A DNA stretch of 64,000 bases, taken from NCBI RefSeq assembly GCF_000308295.2, contig NZ_HG326652.1, positions 2,880,843 through 2,944,842 of the forward strand, in the 5' to 3' direction. Every line of letters begins with the position of its first letter. Position 1 is the stretch's first letter. Source of the DNA: Afipia birgiae 34632 (GTDB lineage Bacteria > Pseudomonadota > Alphaproteobacteria > Rhizobiales > Xanthobacteraceae). Positions 1 to 9,421 of this stretch are shown one piece after another. The translations under genes were made by a program, and so were the position numbers. The notes under the pieces are model-generated. The model saw nothing but the letters and a program-made list of their open reading frames with translations. It had not been told where the DNA came from and made no database searches.

Positions 1-767
1 GTCTGGGGGGGTGGCTGACGCTCACCGCAATGGGTGTGAGCTACCGGCTGCTGGCGATGTTCATGCTGGCTCCGGACGCGGATGCAAGGAAGATACGTGC
101 GACACTCTTAGCGGGTGCGGGAACCATGGCCATCGCGATCGCGGGAGGTGTCTTCGCGGTCGTCGCAGAAGGCGGCATCGACGCTGTACTTGCCCTTGCC
201 GCGGTTGCAGGATTGATGACCCTCGGCCTCTATGGGCGCGACGTGATCGCGTTGTTCCGCGGACGTAAGCGTCGCTCCCTCGAACTGAATATCCGCATGA
301 CGGTCTTATCTCTGGTCAGTTTGGCCGCGGTCGTTCTGCTCGGCGGGCTGCTCGCTGCCACGGGTTCGTTCGTTCGACACATCGGAGCGTTCGCCTTCCT
401 GGTCGCCTTCGGTTGGCTGTCGGGACTGATCCTCGCAAAACTCTACAAGATCGTCGCCTTCCTCACTTGGCTTGAGGTCTACGGACCAGTGATGGGACGA
501 ACGGCGACGCCGCGCGTGCAGGATCTCGTCGTCGAACGACGAGCCTCGAAATGGTTCTTCATATACTTCCTGGCTGTCTGGGCCGCGACCGCCATGTTGC
601 TCGTCGATGCGACGCTTGCGTTCCGCACTGCCGCGCTGGCCATGACGATCGCAACCGCCGGTATCGTCCATGAGCTCGCAAGGGCCAGACGTCTCCTCGA
701 TGTCGCCGGCGCGCTGCGTCTGCCAGCGGGCGCAATTGCCCCGCGGCTGATGTCTTCCCGTACTTAA
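1..767 (+). CDS. Polytopic membrane protein, C-terminal part (5' end outside window)
   Basis: The reading frame is open from base 3, so the gene starts upstream of the window and only about the last 255 residues are visible. These carry roughly six hydrophobic segments (for example residues GTMAIAIAGGVF, LMTLGLYG, LVSLAAVVLLGGLLAATG and FFIYFLAVWAATAMLLV) with short basic loops, so it is an inner-membrane protein. I do not recognise the family with confidence. The opening residues (GGWLTLTAMGVSYRLLAMF) and the position just before DUF2249 and DUF59 genes recall heme-copper-oxidase-subunit-I-like or NnrS-like proteins of denitrification clusters, but that is inference. It is followed after 17 bases by the DUF2249 gene, which has a good AAAGGAG ribosome binding site. 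An internal ATG at base 30 is probably not the true start. Confidence 0.6.
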   Translation, partial: LGGWLTLTAMGVSYRLLAMFMLAPDADARKIRATLLAGAGTMAIAIAGGVFAVVAEGGIDAVLALAAVAGLMTLGLYGRDVIALFRGRKRRSLELNIRMTVLSLVSLAAVVLLGGLLAATGSFVRHIGAFAFLVAFGWLSGLILAKLYKIVAFLTWLEVYGPVMGRTATPRVQDLVVERRASKWFFIYFLAVWAATAMLLVDATLAFRTAALAMTIATAGIVHELARARRLLDVAGALRLPAGAIAPRLMSSRT

Positions 768-784
768 CCGAAAGGAGCAAGAAC

Positions 785-1282
785 ATGAACGAATTCATCG
801 ACGTGGATGTCCGGCCGATCCTCCGCGCTGGCGGCGAGCCGTTCTCGACCATTATGGCGGCCCTCGCCTCACTTCAACCCGGCCAGGGCCTGCGACTTTT
901 CGCGACCTTCAAGCCGATCCCGTTGTTCGGCGTCATGGTGGATAAGGGCTTTGCGCATGAGGAAACCGAACTCCAGGACGGGGAGTGGGAAGTTCTGTTC
1001 CGTCCCGTAGACGCGCCGGCGCGGGCGCGGGCGGCGCCTTCCGTGGACGAATGGCCCGATCCCATCGTCCGTCTCGACAATCGCGATCTCGATCCGCCGG
1101 AACCCATGGTGCGAATCCTGGCGGCGGTCGAAACGCTAAGTCCCGGCCAGATCATGTCGGCACAGCTGCGCCGCGAGCCGGTCTTTCTATTTCCCGAACT
1201 TGAGAAGCGCGGGCATTCATGGCGGGGTGGTTTCACGCCTGACGGTACCGCGTACGAGCTGACCGTAAGGATAGCGGGATGA
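785..1282 (+). CDS. Protein with two DUF2249 domains
   Basis: 165 residues made of two DUF2249 modules in tandem. The first runs from about residue 4 to 75 (starts FIDVDVRPILRAGGEP, ends WEVLFRP) and the second from about 95 to 164 (IVRLDNRDLDPPEPMVRIL ... YELTVRI). Both show the family pattern of a short strand with D-x-R, a helix entered by E/P-P, then an LxPGQ turn. DUF2249 proteins are SirA/TusA-like small folds common beside NO, nitrite and nitrous oxide reduction genes; their biochemical role is not established, with redox or sulfur/metal handling suggested. A strong ribosome binding site (AAAGGAG, 773-779) precedes ATG 785. The stop overlaps the next gene's ATG by four bases, so the two are translationally coupled. 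Confidence 0.8.
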   Translation: MNEFIDVDVRPILRAGGEPFSTIMAALASLQPGQGLRLFATFKPIPLFGVMVDKGFAHEETELQDGEWEVLFRPVDAPARARAAPSVDEWPDPIVRLDNRDLDPPEPMVRILAAVETLSPGQIMSAQLRREPVFLFPELEKRGHSWRGGFTPDGTAYELTVRIAG

Positions 1283-1596
1283 CGGGCGTCGACTCCATGC
1301 TGGCCGCCCAGGTCAGGGACGCGCTGCGCGTCGTCATCGATCCGGAGCTAGGTCTCAACGTCGTTGATCTCGGATTCGTGTATGGCGTTTCGGTCGAGGA
1401 TGGAGCGGCGTGGATAGTCATGACGGCAACGACACTCGGTTGCCCCGCCACCGGGTTTCTCAAGGAAGGCGTGTCCAACAGCGCCCTTCGGGTCCCAGGC
1501 GTGAAATCGGTCGACGTCACGATGACGTTCGACCCGCCATGGACGCCTGCGCTGATGACGGCCGACGCGAGGGCAGAACTCGGCTTCCGGAATTGA
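1279..1596 (+). CDS. DUF59/MIP18-family metal-sulfur cluster assembly factor
   Basis: 105 residues, a single DUF59 (PaaD/SufT/MIP18-like) domain. The hallmark segments are present: V-I-D-P-E-L-G-L-N-V-V-D-L-G near residues 18-31 and the motif T-T-L-G-C-P-A near residue 55 with the conserved Cys. Relatives help load Fe-S clusters onto client enzymes. The gene overlaps the DUF2249 gene by ATGA, and this DUF2249-DUF59 pairing is often seen next to denitrification genes, so maturation of an Fe-S protein of that pathway is a reasonable inference. No signal peptide; cytoplasmic. It converges on the ferritin-like gene across an 86-base gap. Confidence 0.85.
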   Translation: MTGVDSMLAAQVRDALRVVIDPELGLNVVDLGFVYGVSVEDGAAWIVMTATTLGCPATGFLKEGVSNSALRVPGVKSVDVTMTFDPPWTPALMTADARAELGFRN

Positions 1597-1682
1597 ACTT
1601 CGTACGAACTAGGTGGCATGGTTGCTCCGACCGGCCCGGGCGCCCTCGCCCACAACTGTCGACGTCGTGAACCAGAATTTGC

Positions 1683-2549
1683 TCACGTCAATGCCCGCAG
1701 CCAGGCGAGGCGAGCGATCGCGTACCCCGCGAGCGCCTGCATGGATTCAAGGCGACCGGGATCGACGGAATTCTCGGCACCCTCGAGGTAGGCATCAGCC
1801 AGCGCCTCGGCGATAGTTTGCGCGTCGCATTGCTCAAGGTTCGCGGGAAATCGGCCTATCCCGGCGGCTTGAGCCGACATGCGCGTCGTTTCCTGAAGAA
1901 GCTCGCGCGCCCGATTGGCCGCTTCGCCTTCGACGCGACGCTTCAGGTCGGCGAGCTGCCCTGCCAGACGACGTTCCAGCGCCGCCGCATCAACTTGGCC
2001 GACATTGCCCTGCTCGACTGCGCGCATCTTGTTGTCCTCGCCATGATATGCGCGCCGCCGCTCCTTTCGCAATGTGGCGACATGGCCCAATTCCTCCCGC
2101 GCCATGGCTTCGGCGGTCTGTTTGATCTCGGGATCTTCCGCAAATCCAGCTACATATGACCAGAACGCGAAAGCGCGCTCCTCATTGCGCACTGCCATGG
2201 ACAGCGCACGGTAGGGTGTCATCAGTCTAGAGGTCATGATTTCCGCGGCTGTCTCGCGATCGAACGTTTCGGGCGCCTCCCAGCGCACGAGCGCGGGATC
2301 GGGCGCTCTGCCGATACGGGATTGCGACCAGCGCGCCACACTGTCGACATGTTCGCGCTCTGCCGCGGCAAGTTGCGCGAAGACGGCGGCGAGATCCGGC
2401 TTATTCTGACGTTGCATGTCTGCCGCGAGATCGTCGTACTTGCTGGCGGACTCCTGCTCCATTGCATTCGCAAGCGCAAACAGCTCGTCGAGCGACTGCA
2501 GACTTCCTGCGGGCTCTCCTTTCAACAACAAGGTTCGTGACAGCAGCAT
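1683..2549 (-). CDS. Ferritin-like (rubrerythrin-type) diiron domain protein
   Basis: About 288 residues from the chosen ATG at 2549. The N-terminal half is a four-helix ferritin-like domain: metal-ligand pattern E-Q-E-S ... E-R-E-H in the first helix pair and N-E-E-R-A-F ... E-E-L-G-H in the second, the two ExxH-type pairs typical of rubrerythrin-like diiron carriers. The C-terminal third is helical and alanine-rich with no recognised domain. A longer ATG start exists at 2591, but an FNR-type box at 2610-2623 would place the transcription start near 2575, downstream of that codon, so 2549 is preferred. No rubredoxin-type Cys pairs are seen, so electron delivery is unclear. Possible roles are peroxide reduction or iron handling under microaerobic conditions. 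Confidence 0.75.
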   Translation of the reverse strand: MLLSRTLLLKGEPAGSLQSLDELFALANAMEQESASKYDDLAADMQRQNKPDLAAVFAQLAAAEREHVDSVARWSQSRIGRAPDPALVRWEAPETFDRETAAEIMTSRLMTPYRALSMAVRNEERAFAFWSYVAGFAEDPEIKQTAEAMAREELGHVATLRKERRRAYHGEDNKMRAVEQGNVGQVDAAALERRLAGQLADLKRRVEGEAANRARELLQETTRMSAQAAGIGRFPANLEQCDAQTIAEALADAYLEGAENSVDPGRLESMQALAGYAIARLAWLRALT

Positions 2550-2609
2550 GCTTCGATCCGGCACAACGTGATTTGGCAGTGAATATAGCATGCATAGTCG
2601 GAAACGGGT

Positions 2610-2623
2610 TTGACCTGGCTCAA
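2610..2623 (-). promoter_or_regulatory. FNR/FixK-type box upstream of ferritin-like gene
   Basis: TTGACCTGGCTCAA, matching TTG(A/C)-N6-(T/G)CAA. Its centre lies about 67 bases before the ATG at 2549, which suits an activator bound near -41.5 with a short leader. Read by eye; not scored with a matrix. Confidence 0.5.
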
Positions 2624-2751
2624 GGGCGGCTTCCGCCGCCGCATCGAGCGACAGACGAGCGTTCCTGCAACCAATGTGTGACCTGCCCTTCGGTTGCGTT
2701 GGAATAGTCCGAAACCGAACTGCGATCTTTTTCTAGGTCTCGGCCAAGCTG

Positions 2752-3462
2752 TTAGCTGACGATCACTTCTGCGATCGCGCGAAGATCCTTGAGCTTGGTC
2801 ACGGTCAGCGATTGATCGCGCGTGAACAGCAACCCACGCTTTTCCCAATTCGTAAGAGCACGGCTCACGGAATAGAGCGTGGTCCCCGCGATGTCAGCAA
2901 TATCCTTGCGCCGCAGGGAAAGACCTATGGTCGTTCCAAACGACTCCTCTCTGCCGAATTGCCGGACCAGGCGAAGTATCGTGTGAGCTACACGTCTTTC
3001 GACGGATTGCGTGGAGACTTCCCGGAGGCGATTTTGCAGCTCAGCAAGACGTCTCCCCATGATTCTAAGAGCATTCAGCGCAACCTGAGGATGGCGGTGT
3101 ATCAACCTGATCAGATCTGCTTCACTCCAGCTTACCACGACGGACGCCGCCATTGTATCGGCATCCGCGGGATATCGATGGTCAGTAAAGGCAGCCGCGA
3201 CTCCAAATATTTCGCCGACCCCAATGAATCTGATGACTATTTGCGCTCCATCGCTACCCGATTGTGAGATGCGCACGATTCCTTTCAGGAGCGCGTGCGC
3301 TCGAACCCGAGTATCACCCTGATCGAATACCCTGGCGTCTTTTGAAAAAATGAGGCGCCGAGCCGATTTGCGTGCCTCATCGAGAGCCGCCGCCGAAACT
3401 CCTCGAAACAGCTCGATGCTGGCAAGTTCTCGCCGGGATATTGGCGGATCGGAATCGGCCAT
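2752..3462 (-). CDS. Crp/Fnr-family regulator, NnrR/DNR-like
   Basis: 236 residues. An N-terminal cyclic-nucleotide-binding-like sensor domain (residues about 15-130, with R-V-F-D-Q-G-D and G-I-V-R-I-S) is followed by a dimer helix (about 135-165) and a winged helix-turn-helix (L-R-R-K-D-I-A-D-I-A-G-T-T-L-Y-S-V-S-R, about 180-200). It has no N-terminal cysteine cluster, so it is not an oxygen-sensing FNR. That architecture and its position divergent from nosR fit the NnrR/DNR group, which respond to NO and activate denitrification genes. The recognition helix T-L-Y-S-V-S-R keeps the S-R pair typical of FNR-type binding to TTG(A/C) half sites. Signal identity is inference from context. Confidence 0.8.
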   Translation of the reverse strand: MADSDPPISRRELASIELFRGVSAAALDEARKSARRLIFSKDARVFDQGDTRVRAHALLKGIVRISQSGSDGAQIVIRFIGVGEIFGVAAAFTDHRYPADADTMAASVVVSWSEADLIRLIHRHPQVALNALRIMGRRLAELQNRLREVSTQSVERRVAHTILRLVRQFGREESFGTTIGLSLRRKDIADIAGTTLYSVSRALTNWEKRGLLFTRDQSLTVTKLKDLRAIAEVIVS

Positions 3463-3785
3463 TTTGCTTCACTTAGTCCCGTGAATTCCGATCATCGCAG
3501 TAAATTGCAATGCGGACGCTTGTTGAGGGTCGCAATTGTAAATCGATGATTAGTTCCTCTCTTTAGCCGGAACCGTGGGGTGTCGAGTTTGCGCCAGCGC
3601 AAATCGAACCGCTTTCATTGTTGATAGATTACGGGTGGTCTCCATGAGCGGAAGCGCACCTTTATGATGGAAATACTCGCAAGCCCCTCCAGGCCGTCCG
3701 CAGCGACAGGCTGTCTCCAGAGCGCGCCGGCGAGCCGATCACGCAAAACTACGTCTGCGTGCGCTCTACGCTCGAAAGGTTTTGC
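3463..3785. other. Divergent intergenic region between NnrR-like regulator and nosR
   Basis: About 320 bases without a gene. It holds the FNR/NnrR-type palindrome at 3589-3602 and the nosR ribosome binding site GAAAGG at 3774-3779. Nothing else recognisable was seen. Confidence 0.6.
3589..3602 (+). promoter_or_regulatory. FNR/FixK/NnrR box upstream of nosR
   Basis: TTGCGCCAGCGCAA, the core of a perfect inverted repeat TTTGCGC-CA-GCGCAAA. It fits the TTGC-N6-GCAA form used by FixK2/NnrR proteins in Bradyrhizobium. It lies about 190 bases before the chosen nosR start, so a long leader is implied; it could also serve the divergent regulator gene (start 3462). Confidence 0.65.
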
Positions 3786-6086
3786 GTGAATCCGAAAGCT
3801 TGTTTGACCGTGTTCGCTGCCGCCGCTGTCATGGTGTTGGCGGCGTTGGCTTCGTGCACCGCGTTCGCGGCCAACAATCTCGCGACTTATTTGTCAAAAG
3901 CCGCGCCGTCGCATTTCTTTCCTAGCGCCGACCGTTTCGGTCCTGTCCAAGGCGATCCGCCAATCGCGCCGGTCTATCAAAGCGATAAGCTGCTGGGCTT
4001 CGTTTATCTCAACTCCGATTTCGCCAATGCGGTCGGCTATTCCGGTAAGCCGATACACACCCTCGTCGGAATAGATCCCAAGGGAATCCTGACGGGCCTC
4101 AAGCTAGTCGAGCACAAGGAACCCATCGTGCTGGTGGGCATTCCCGAAAAGCGCATTCTGGAGGCCGTCAACAAGTTGATCGGCGCCGACTTGGGAAGCG
4201 TGGCGCGAGGTGCCGCGCCGGCCCCGCAGGTCGATATCGTCAGCGGCGCGACCGTCACCGTTCTGGTGATCGGCGACAGCATCGTTCGGTCCGCCACCAA
4301 GCTGATCAGGAGCGGTCGTCTGGGCGCCCAAGCCAATCCAGCCGCCAGCACGGTGCCACGAGTTTCGAGGACGATCGATCCAGCAAAAAGCGAAATCCGA
4401 GATTGGCAGAGCCTCGTCGGCGACGGATCCGTCAAGAGGTTGCTCCTTTCGGTCGCGGACGTGAACAAGGCTTTCGAGAAAACCGGCAACGCCGCCGCGG
4501 CGGCGCGTCCGGAAGAAGGCGATCCGGACGAAACCTTCATTGATCTATATGTGGCTGATGTCGCCGTGCCGACGATCGGCCGCAGTCTGCTCGGAGACGA
4601 CGGTTACAATCGTCTGGTCGGCCGGTTGAAACCGGGACAACAGACGCTCGTCGTCGCCGGATCCGGCCGCTACTCGTTCAAGGGAGCCGCCTACGTCCGA
4701 GGAGGGATTTTCGATCGCGTCGAATTGATCCAGGAGACTAACAGCGTCCGCTTCCGCGACCGCGATCACACGCGCTTGGGCAATCTTGTTGCCGAAGGCG
4801 CGCCCGACTTCCCGGAAATCGCGTTGTTTACGGTGCCGCCCGAGCTCCCGCTCGATCCGACCGAACCATGGGTGCTGCAACTACTGATGCAGCGCGTCGT
4901 CGGCGCGCGGGACAAGGCTCTAGTTACCTTCGATCTCGGCTATACGCTTCCGGAAACGTACCTCAAGCGCGAAGCGCCGCTTCAGCCCCCCGCCACCGCA
5001 GCGGCACCGCTCGCCAAGTCGGCGCCCTTGGCTGCTGAGAGGCGTGAAGCCGGTACGCCGCCGCCCGCGACCGACGAAGAGCCGCTTTGGATGCGCATCT
5101 GGCGCGGCGACGTCGTCAAGATCGGAATGACCGTCGCCGCGTTGGGCGCGCTTACGCTGATTTTCTTTTTTCAGAACTTCCTGGTCCGTCGCCCGGCGAT
5201 ATACGTCTGGGTTCGTCGGAGCTACCTACTCTTCATCCTGGTCTGGCTGGGTTGGTATGCGAATGCTCAACTCTCCGTCGTGAACGTCCTGACCTTCGTC
5301 AACTCGTTGCTGACCGGCTTCAGTTGGGAGTATTTCCTCGCCGCCCCGCTCATCTTCATTCTTTGGGCATCGATCGCGGCTGGGCTGTTGTTCTGGGGAC
5401 GCGGACCGTTCTGCGGCTGGTTATGCCCCTTTGGAGCCCTGCAGGAGTTGCTCAACAACGTCGCCCAAGCGCTTAAGGTCCCCCAGTTCAACGTGCCTTG
5501 GGGGCTGCATGAGCGGCTCTGGCCGATCAAGTACATCATCTTTCTCGGCCTGTTCGGCATGTCACTGTACTCGACCGCGTTCGCCGAGCAACTCGCCGAA
5601 GTCGAACCCTTCAAGACCTCCATCATCCTGAAATTTGCGCGCGAATGGCCGTTTGTCCTCTATGCGCTGACGCTGCTCGCGGCGGGCCTGTTCGTCGAGC
5701 GATTCTTCTGCCGCTACATGTGTCCGCTCGGTGCTGCACTCGCGATTCCGGGCCGCATCCGGATGTTCGAGTGGCTCAGGCGCTGGCCGGAATGCGGCTC
5801 GCCTTGCCAGCGCTGCGCCAAGGAATGTCCGGTGCAAGCGATTCATCCCGACGGGCACATCAACGTCAACGAGTGCATCTACTGCATGCACTGTCAGGAA
5901 TTGTATTTCGATGACCATCGCTGCCCGCACATGATCCAGGTTCGGCTGAAGCGCGAGAAGCGCGAGGCTCTGTCTTCGCCCTCCATGCGCAGCGGCAAGG
6001 GTCCGAATACCGTCATCACTGCCGGAGGCAAGCCCGTCGGCTCGCAGCCTGCTGTGCCATCACACCACCCGCAACCTGAAGCCTAG
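3786..6086 (+). CDS. nosR: NosR, membrane flavoprotein/polyferredoxin for N2O reduction
   Basis: About 766 residues. An N-terminal signal segment leads to a periplasmic FMN-binding domain with the covalent flavinylation motif S-G-A-T-V-T near residue 153. Several membrane segments follow (about residues 450-650), then polyferredoxin motifs of the NosR/CcoG type: C-G-W-L-C-P, C-R-Y-M-C-P, and a C-terminal cluster region CGSPCQRCAKECP with CIYCMHC. NosR carries electrons to, and is required for expression and activity of, nitrous oxide reductase. GTG at 3786 is chosen because GAAAGG sits six bases upstream; an in-frame GTG at 3759 is possible. First gene of the nos operon, ten bases before nosZ. 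Confidence 0.96.
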   Translation: MNPKACLTVFAAAAVMVLAALASCTAFAANNLATYLSKAAPSHFFPSADRFGPVQGDPPIAPVYQSDKLLGFVYLNSDFANAVGYSGKPIHTLVGIDPKGILTGLKLVEHKEPIVLVGIPEKRILEAVNKLIGADLGSVARGAAPAPQVDIVSGATVTVLVIGDSIVRSATKLIRSGRLGAQANPAASTVPRVSRTIDPAKSEIRDWQSLVGDGSVKRLLLSVADVNKAFEKTGNAAAAARPEEGDPDETFIDLYVADVAVPTIGRSLLGDDGYNRLVGRLKPGQQTLVVAGSGRYSFKGAAYVRGGIFDRVELIQETNSVRFRDRDHTRLGNLVAEGAPDFPEIALFTVPPELPLDPTEPWVLQLLMQRVVGARDKALVTFDLGYTLPETYLKREAPLQPPATAAAPLAKSAPLAAERREAGTPPPATDEEPLWMRIWRGDVVKIGMTVAALGALTLIFFFQNFLVRRPAIYVWVRRSYLLFILVWLGWYANAQLSVVNVLTFVNSLLTGFSWEYFLAAPLIFILWASIAAGLLFWGRGPFCGWLCPFGALQELLNNVAQALKVPQFNVPWGLHERLWPIKYIIFLGLFGMSLYSTAFAEQLAEVEPFKTSIILKFAREWPFVLYALTLLAAGLFVERFFCRYMCPLGAALAIPGRIRMFEWLRRWPECGSPCQRCAKECPVQAIHPDGHINVNECIYCMHCQELYFDDHRCPHMIQVRLKREKREALSSPSMRSGKGPNTVITAGGKPVGSQPAVPSHHPQPEA

Positions 6087-6095
6087 GAGACTATT

Positions 6096-8045
6096 ATGAG
6101 CGAAAATGAAAACGCAAAGGGCGTGAGCCGACGCAAATTGCTTGGAACGACTGCAGCAGCTGCGGGCGTGAGCCTCGTGGGCGGCGTTGCGCTCAAGACC
6201 GACGGCGTAATCACAGCTGCTGACGCGCAGACCAAGACGGCCCCCGCGAAGGCGGCGCCCGCAGCGCGGCCCGCGGTTCTGAAGGCCGAAGTGCATCCCG
6301 GCGAGTTGGATGAATACTATACCTTTTTCTCGAGCGGCCAGTCCGGTGAATTGCGTATCGTTGGATTGCCGTCGATGCGTGAGTTAATGCGGGTACCAGT
6401 GTTCAATCGCTGCAGCGCCACAGGCTGGGGCCAGACCAATGAAAGTCTGAAAATACTGACCGAGGGGCTGTTGCCCGAGACCCGCGAGTTCCTCAAGACC
6501 CGCGGCGGCACCTACATGAATGGCGACCTACATCACCCGCACATCTCCTTCACCGACGGCACCTATGACGGCCGCTACGCCTTCATGAACGACAAGTCCA
6601 ACACCCGCGTCGCGCGGGTGCGTCTCGACGTAATGAAGTGCGACAAGATCATCCAGCTTCCGAACCAGCACACGGTGCACGGCCTGCGCGTGCAGAAATA
6701 CCCCCGTACCGGCTATGTGTTCGCCAACGGCGAGGATGGCGTGCCGATGCCGAACGACGGCAAGATACTCGACGATCCAAAGCAGTATCGCTCGATCTTC
6801 AGCGCGATTGACGGCGACACCATGAAGGTGGCCTGGCAGGTGATCGTCAGCGGCAATCTCGATAACGTCGATGCCGACTACCAGGGCAAGTACGCCTTCT
6901 CCACCTGCTACAATTCGGAAGAGGGCGTCACCCTCGCCGATATGACCGCCAAGGAGCAGGACTGGGTCACGATCTTCAACATCAAGCGCATCGAAGAAGC
7001 GGTGAAGAAGGGGGACTTCAAGGAAATCAACGGCGTGCCTGTCATCGACGGTCGCAAGGGCTCGCCCTATACCCGCTATGTCCCAGTTTCCAACAGCCCG
7101 CACGGCATGAACACCGCGCCGGATGGCATCCATATCGTAGCGGCGGGCAAGCTCTCGCCTACGGTCACGGTGATGGATGTGCGGCTGTTCGACCAGTTGT
7201 TCGACGACAAGATCCAGCCGCGCGACGTCGTGGTCGCGGAGCCAGAGCTCGGCCTCGGACCCTTGCACACGGCCTATGACGGCAAAGGCAACGCCTACAC
7301 GACGCTCTTTCTCGACAGTCAGGTCTGCAAGTGGAGCATCGATCTTGCCAGGCGCGCGTTCAAGGGCGAGAAGGTCGATCCTATCCTTCAGAAGCTCGAT
7401 GTGCACTATCAGCCCGGCCACAACCATACCTCGATGGGACAGACCAAGGAAGCCGACGGAAAGTGGCTGATCTCGCTCAATAAGTTCTCAAAGGACCGCT
7501 TCCTCAATGTCGGGCCGCTTAAGCCCGAGAACGACCAACTGATCGATATCTCCGGCGACAAGATGAAACTGGTCCATGATGGTCCGAGCTTTGCCGAACC
7601 TCATGACGCCACCATCGTTCACCGCTCCAAGATCAATCCGGTTTCGATCTGGGATCGTGCCGATCCGTTCTTTGCCGATGCCGTCAAGCAGGCCAAGGCC
7701 GACGGAATCGATCTCGAGGCCGACTCCAAGGTGATCCGGGACGGTAACAAGGTCCGTGTTTACATGACATCGACCGCGCCGGCGTTCGGACTCGAGCAAT
7801 TCCAGATCAAACAGGGCGATGAGGTCACCGTCTACGTCACCAATATCGACTCGGTGGAAGACCTGACGCACGGTTTCTGCATCGTGAACTATGGGATCAA
7901 CATGGAAGTAGCGCCCATGGCGACGGCCTCGGTGACGTTCACGGCGGATAAGGCCGGCGTCTTCTGGTACTATTGTTCGTGGTTCTGCCACGCCATGCAC
8001 ATGGAGATGAAGGGCCGCATGATGGTCGAACCCAAGTCGGTTTGA
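6096..8045 (+). CDS. nosZ: Nitrous oxide reductase NosZ (Tat-exported, clade I)
   Basis: 649 residues. The N terminus has a twin-arginine signal (S-R-R-K-L-L-G followed by an Ala-rich stretch), so folded enzyme is exported by Tat, the clade I type. The seven-bladed propeller supplies the CuZ histidines, visible in [39 protein letters not shown] and PHDATIVH. The C-terminal cupredoxin domain has the CuA site [12 protein letters not shown] near residue 627. It reduces N2O to N2 in the periplasm. Length and all ligands are normal, so the gene looks intact and functional. Good ribosome binding site (TAGGAGA) before ATG 6096. Confidence 0.98.
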   Translation: MSENENAKGVSRRKLLGTTAAAAGVSLVGGVALKTDGVITAADAQTKTAPAKAAPAARPAVLKAEVHPGELDEYYTFFSSGQSGELRIVGLPSMRELMRVPVFNRCSATGWGQTNESLKILTEGLLPETREFLKTRGGTYMNGDLHHPHISFTDGTYDGRYAFMNDKSNTRVARVRLDVMKCDKIIQLPNQHTVHGLRVQKYPRTGYVFANGEDGVPMPNDGKILDDPKQYRSIFSAIDGDTMKVAWQVIVSGNLDNVDADYQGKYAFSTCYNSEEGVTLADMTAKEQDWVTIFNIKRIEEAVKKGDFKEINGVPVIDGRKGSPYTRYVPVSNSPHGMNTAPDGIHIVAAGKLSPTVTVMDVRLFDQLFDDKIQPRDVVVAEPELGLGPLHTAYDGKGNAYTTLFLDSQVCKWSIDLARRAFKGEKVDPILQKLDVHYQPGHNHTSMGQTKEADGKWLISLNKFSKDRFLNVGPLKPENDQLIDISGDKMKLVHDGPSFAEPHDATIVHRSKINPVSIWDRADPFFADAVKQAKADGIDLEADSKVIRDGNKVRVYMTSTAPAFGLEQFQIKQGDEVTVYVTNIDSVEDLTHGFCIVNYGINMEVAPMATASVTFTADKAGVFWYYCSWFCHAMHMEMKGRMMVEPKSV

Positions 8046-8059
8046 GGCGGGATCGGCAC

Positions 8060-9421
8060 ATGCTCTTCTTTTTGCGAATTCTTCCGGCGGCGATCATCGC
8101 CGTCGGAATCCCGGGCTTTGCGGTTGCGGAGACGCTGAGGGCTGTTCCGGAGCAGCCGTTGCAGGCCGTGCTGGACCGGGCCCAGGACGGCGACGTCATC
8201 GAACTCTCAGCGGGTGAGTACAAGGGTGCGATCAGGATCGAGCGGCGCGTGGTATTGAGCGGATGGCCGGGCGCCGTGCTCGATGGCGGCGGTGCCGGCA
8301 ACGTCGTCACCGTGACGTCGCCTGATGTCACGGTTCGCGGCGTGACCATCCGGGGATCGGGCTACGATCTGGAGAAAATGGATTCCGGTGTGTTTCTCGC
8401 GAAGACCGCGCAACGTGCCCTAGTCGAAAACAACCGCTTCGAAGGCAACCTTTACGGTATTTACGTCCATGGTGCGACGGGGTCACGCGTACAGCGAAAT
8501 ATCATCGAGGGCATGCAGGACAGGCGCCTCAACGAGCGCGGCAACGGCGTATCGGTCTGGAATGCGCCCGATGTCACCATCGCCGAGAATACGTTCCGCT
8601 ACGGCCGCGACGGCGTCTTCACGATTTCCAGCCGCAAGGACCGCTTCATCAACAACCGCTTCGACCAAGTGCGGTTCGCGGTGCATTACATGTACACCAA
8701 CGACAGCGAAGTCAGCGGCAACATTTCCATCGGCAATCACGTTGGCTACGCTATCATGTATTCGAACCGGCTAATGATCCGCAACAACATCTCGGACCGC
8801 GACCGCGACTACGGACTGCTGTTCAACTACGCTAATTACGCCGAGATCGACGGCAATTGGGTTAACGGTGGCTCGCTCGATAATATTGCAAGCAGGAAGG
8901 ACGAAGGTCCGGTCGAAGAACGCGGCATGCTGCCGGAATCGAAACCCGAACCGGGCCTGCGCAGCGGACCGGGGAAATGCGTCTTCATCTACAACACCAA
9001 CCACAACAAGTTTCGTAACAACTGGTTCGAGCGTTGCGGCATCGGGGTTCATTTCACTGCCGGCTCCGAGGGTAACGAGATCACCGGCAACGCTTTTGTC
9101 GGTAACCGAAACCAAGTGAAGTATGTCGGCACCCGCGACCTCGACTGGTCTAAGGGCGGCCGCGGCAACTACTGGAGCGACAATCCGGCGTTCGATCTCA
9201 ATGGCGACGGCATCGCCGACACCGCCTACCGCCCCAACGATCTCGTCGACCGGGTGCTGTGGACCGCGCCGTCTGCGAAAGTGCTGATCAACAGCCCCGC
9301 GGTGCAGGTGCTGCGCTGGGCGCAGGCGCAGTTTCCCGCGCTTTATCCCGGCGGCGTCGTCGACACCCATCCTTTGATCGCGCCACCGCCGAAACCATCA
9401 ACCAGTCGGAGGCTGCGATGA
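8060..9421 (+). CDS. nosD: NosD, periplasmic copper-site maturation protein
   Basis: 453 residues. A Sec signal peptide (M-L-F-F-L-R-I-L-P ... G-F-A-V-A-E-T) is followed by a right-handed parallel beta-helix with CASH-type repeats such as N-x-I-x-G-N and N-N-R-F, ending near a Gly/Asn-rich region. NosD works with NosF and NosY to assemble the CuZ centre of NosZ. ATG 8060 follows GAGGCGGGA by a few bases; a longer frame reaching into nosZ (7973) is not a credible start because it would lose the signal peptide position. The stop overlaps the nosF start by ATGA. Confidence 0.95.
   Translation: MLFFLRILPAAIIAVGIPGFAVAETLRAVPEQPLQAVLDRAQDGDVIELSAGEYKGAIRIERRVVLSGWPGAVLDGGGAGNVVTVTSPDVTVRGVTIRGSGYDLEKMDSGVFLAKTAQRALVENNRFEGNLYGIYVHGATGSRVQRNIIEGMQDRRLNERGNGVSVWNAPDVTIAENTFRYGRDGVFTISSRKDRFINNRFDQVRFAVHYMYTNDSEVSGNISIGNHVGYAIMYSNRLMIRNNISDRDRDYGLLFNYANYAEIDGNWVNGGSLDNIASRKDEGPVEERGMLPESKPEPGLRSGPGKCVFIYNTNHNKFRNNWFERCGIGVHFTAGSEGNEITGNAFVGNRNQVKYVGTRDLDWSKGGRGNYWSDNPAFDLNGDGIADTAYRPNDLVDRVLWTAPSAKVLINSPAVQVLRWAQAQFPALYPGGVVDTHPLIAPPPKPSTSRRLR

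Noticed and set aside
3613..3640. A second FNR site near TTGATAGATTA before nosR
   Set aside because: Only one half-site matches; the opposite half has no CAA.
7973..8059. nosD start inside nosZ
   Set aside because: The extra 29 residues read nosZ codons out of frame and would precede the signal peptide; ATG 8060 has a ribosome binding site.
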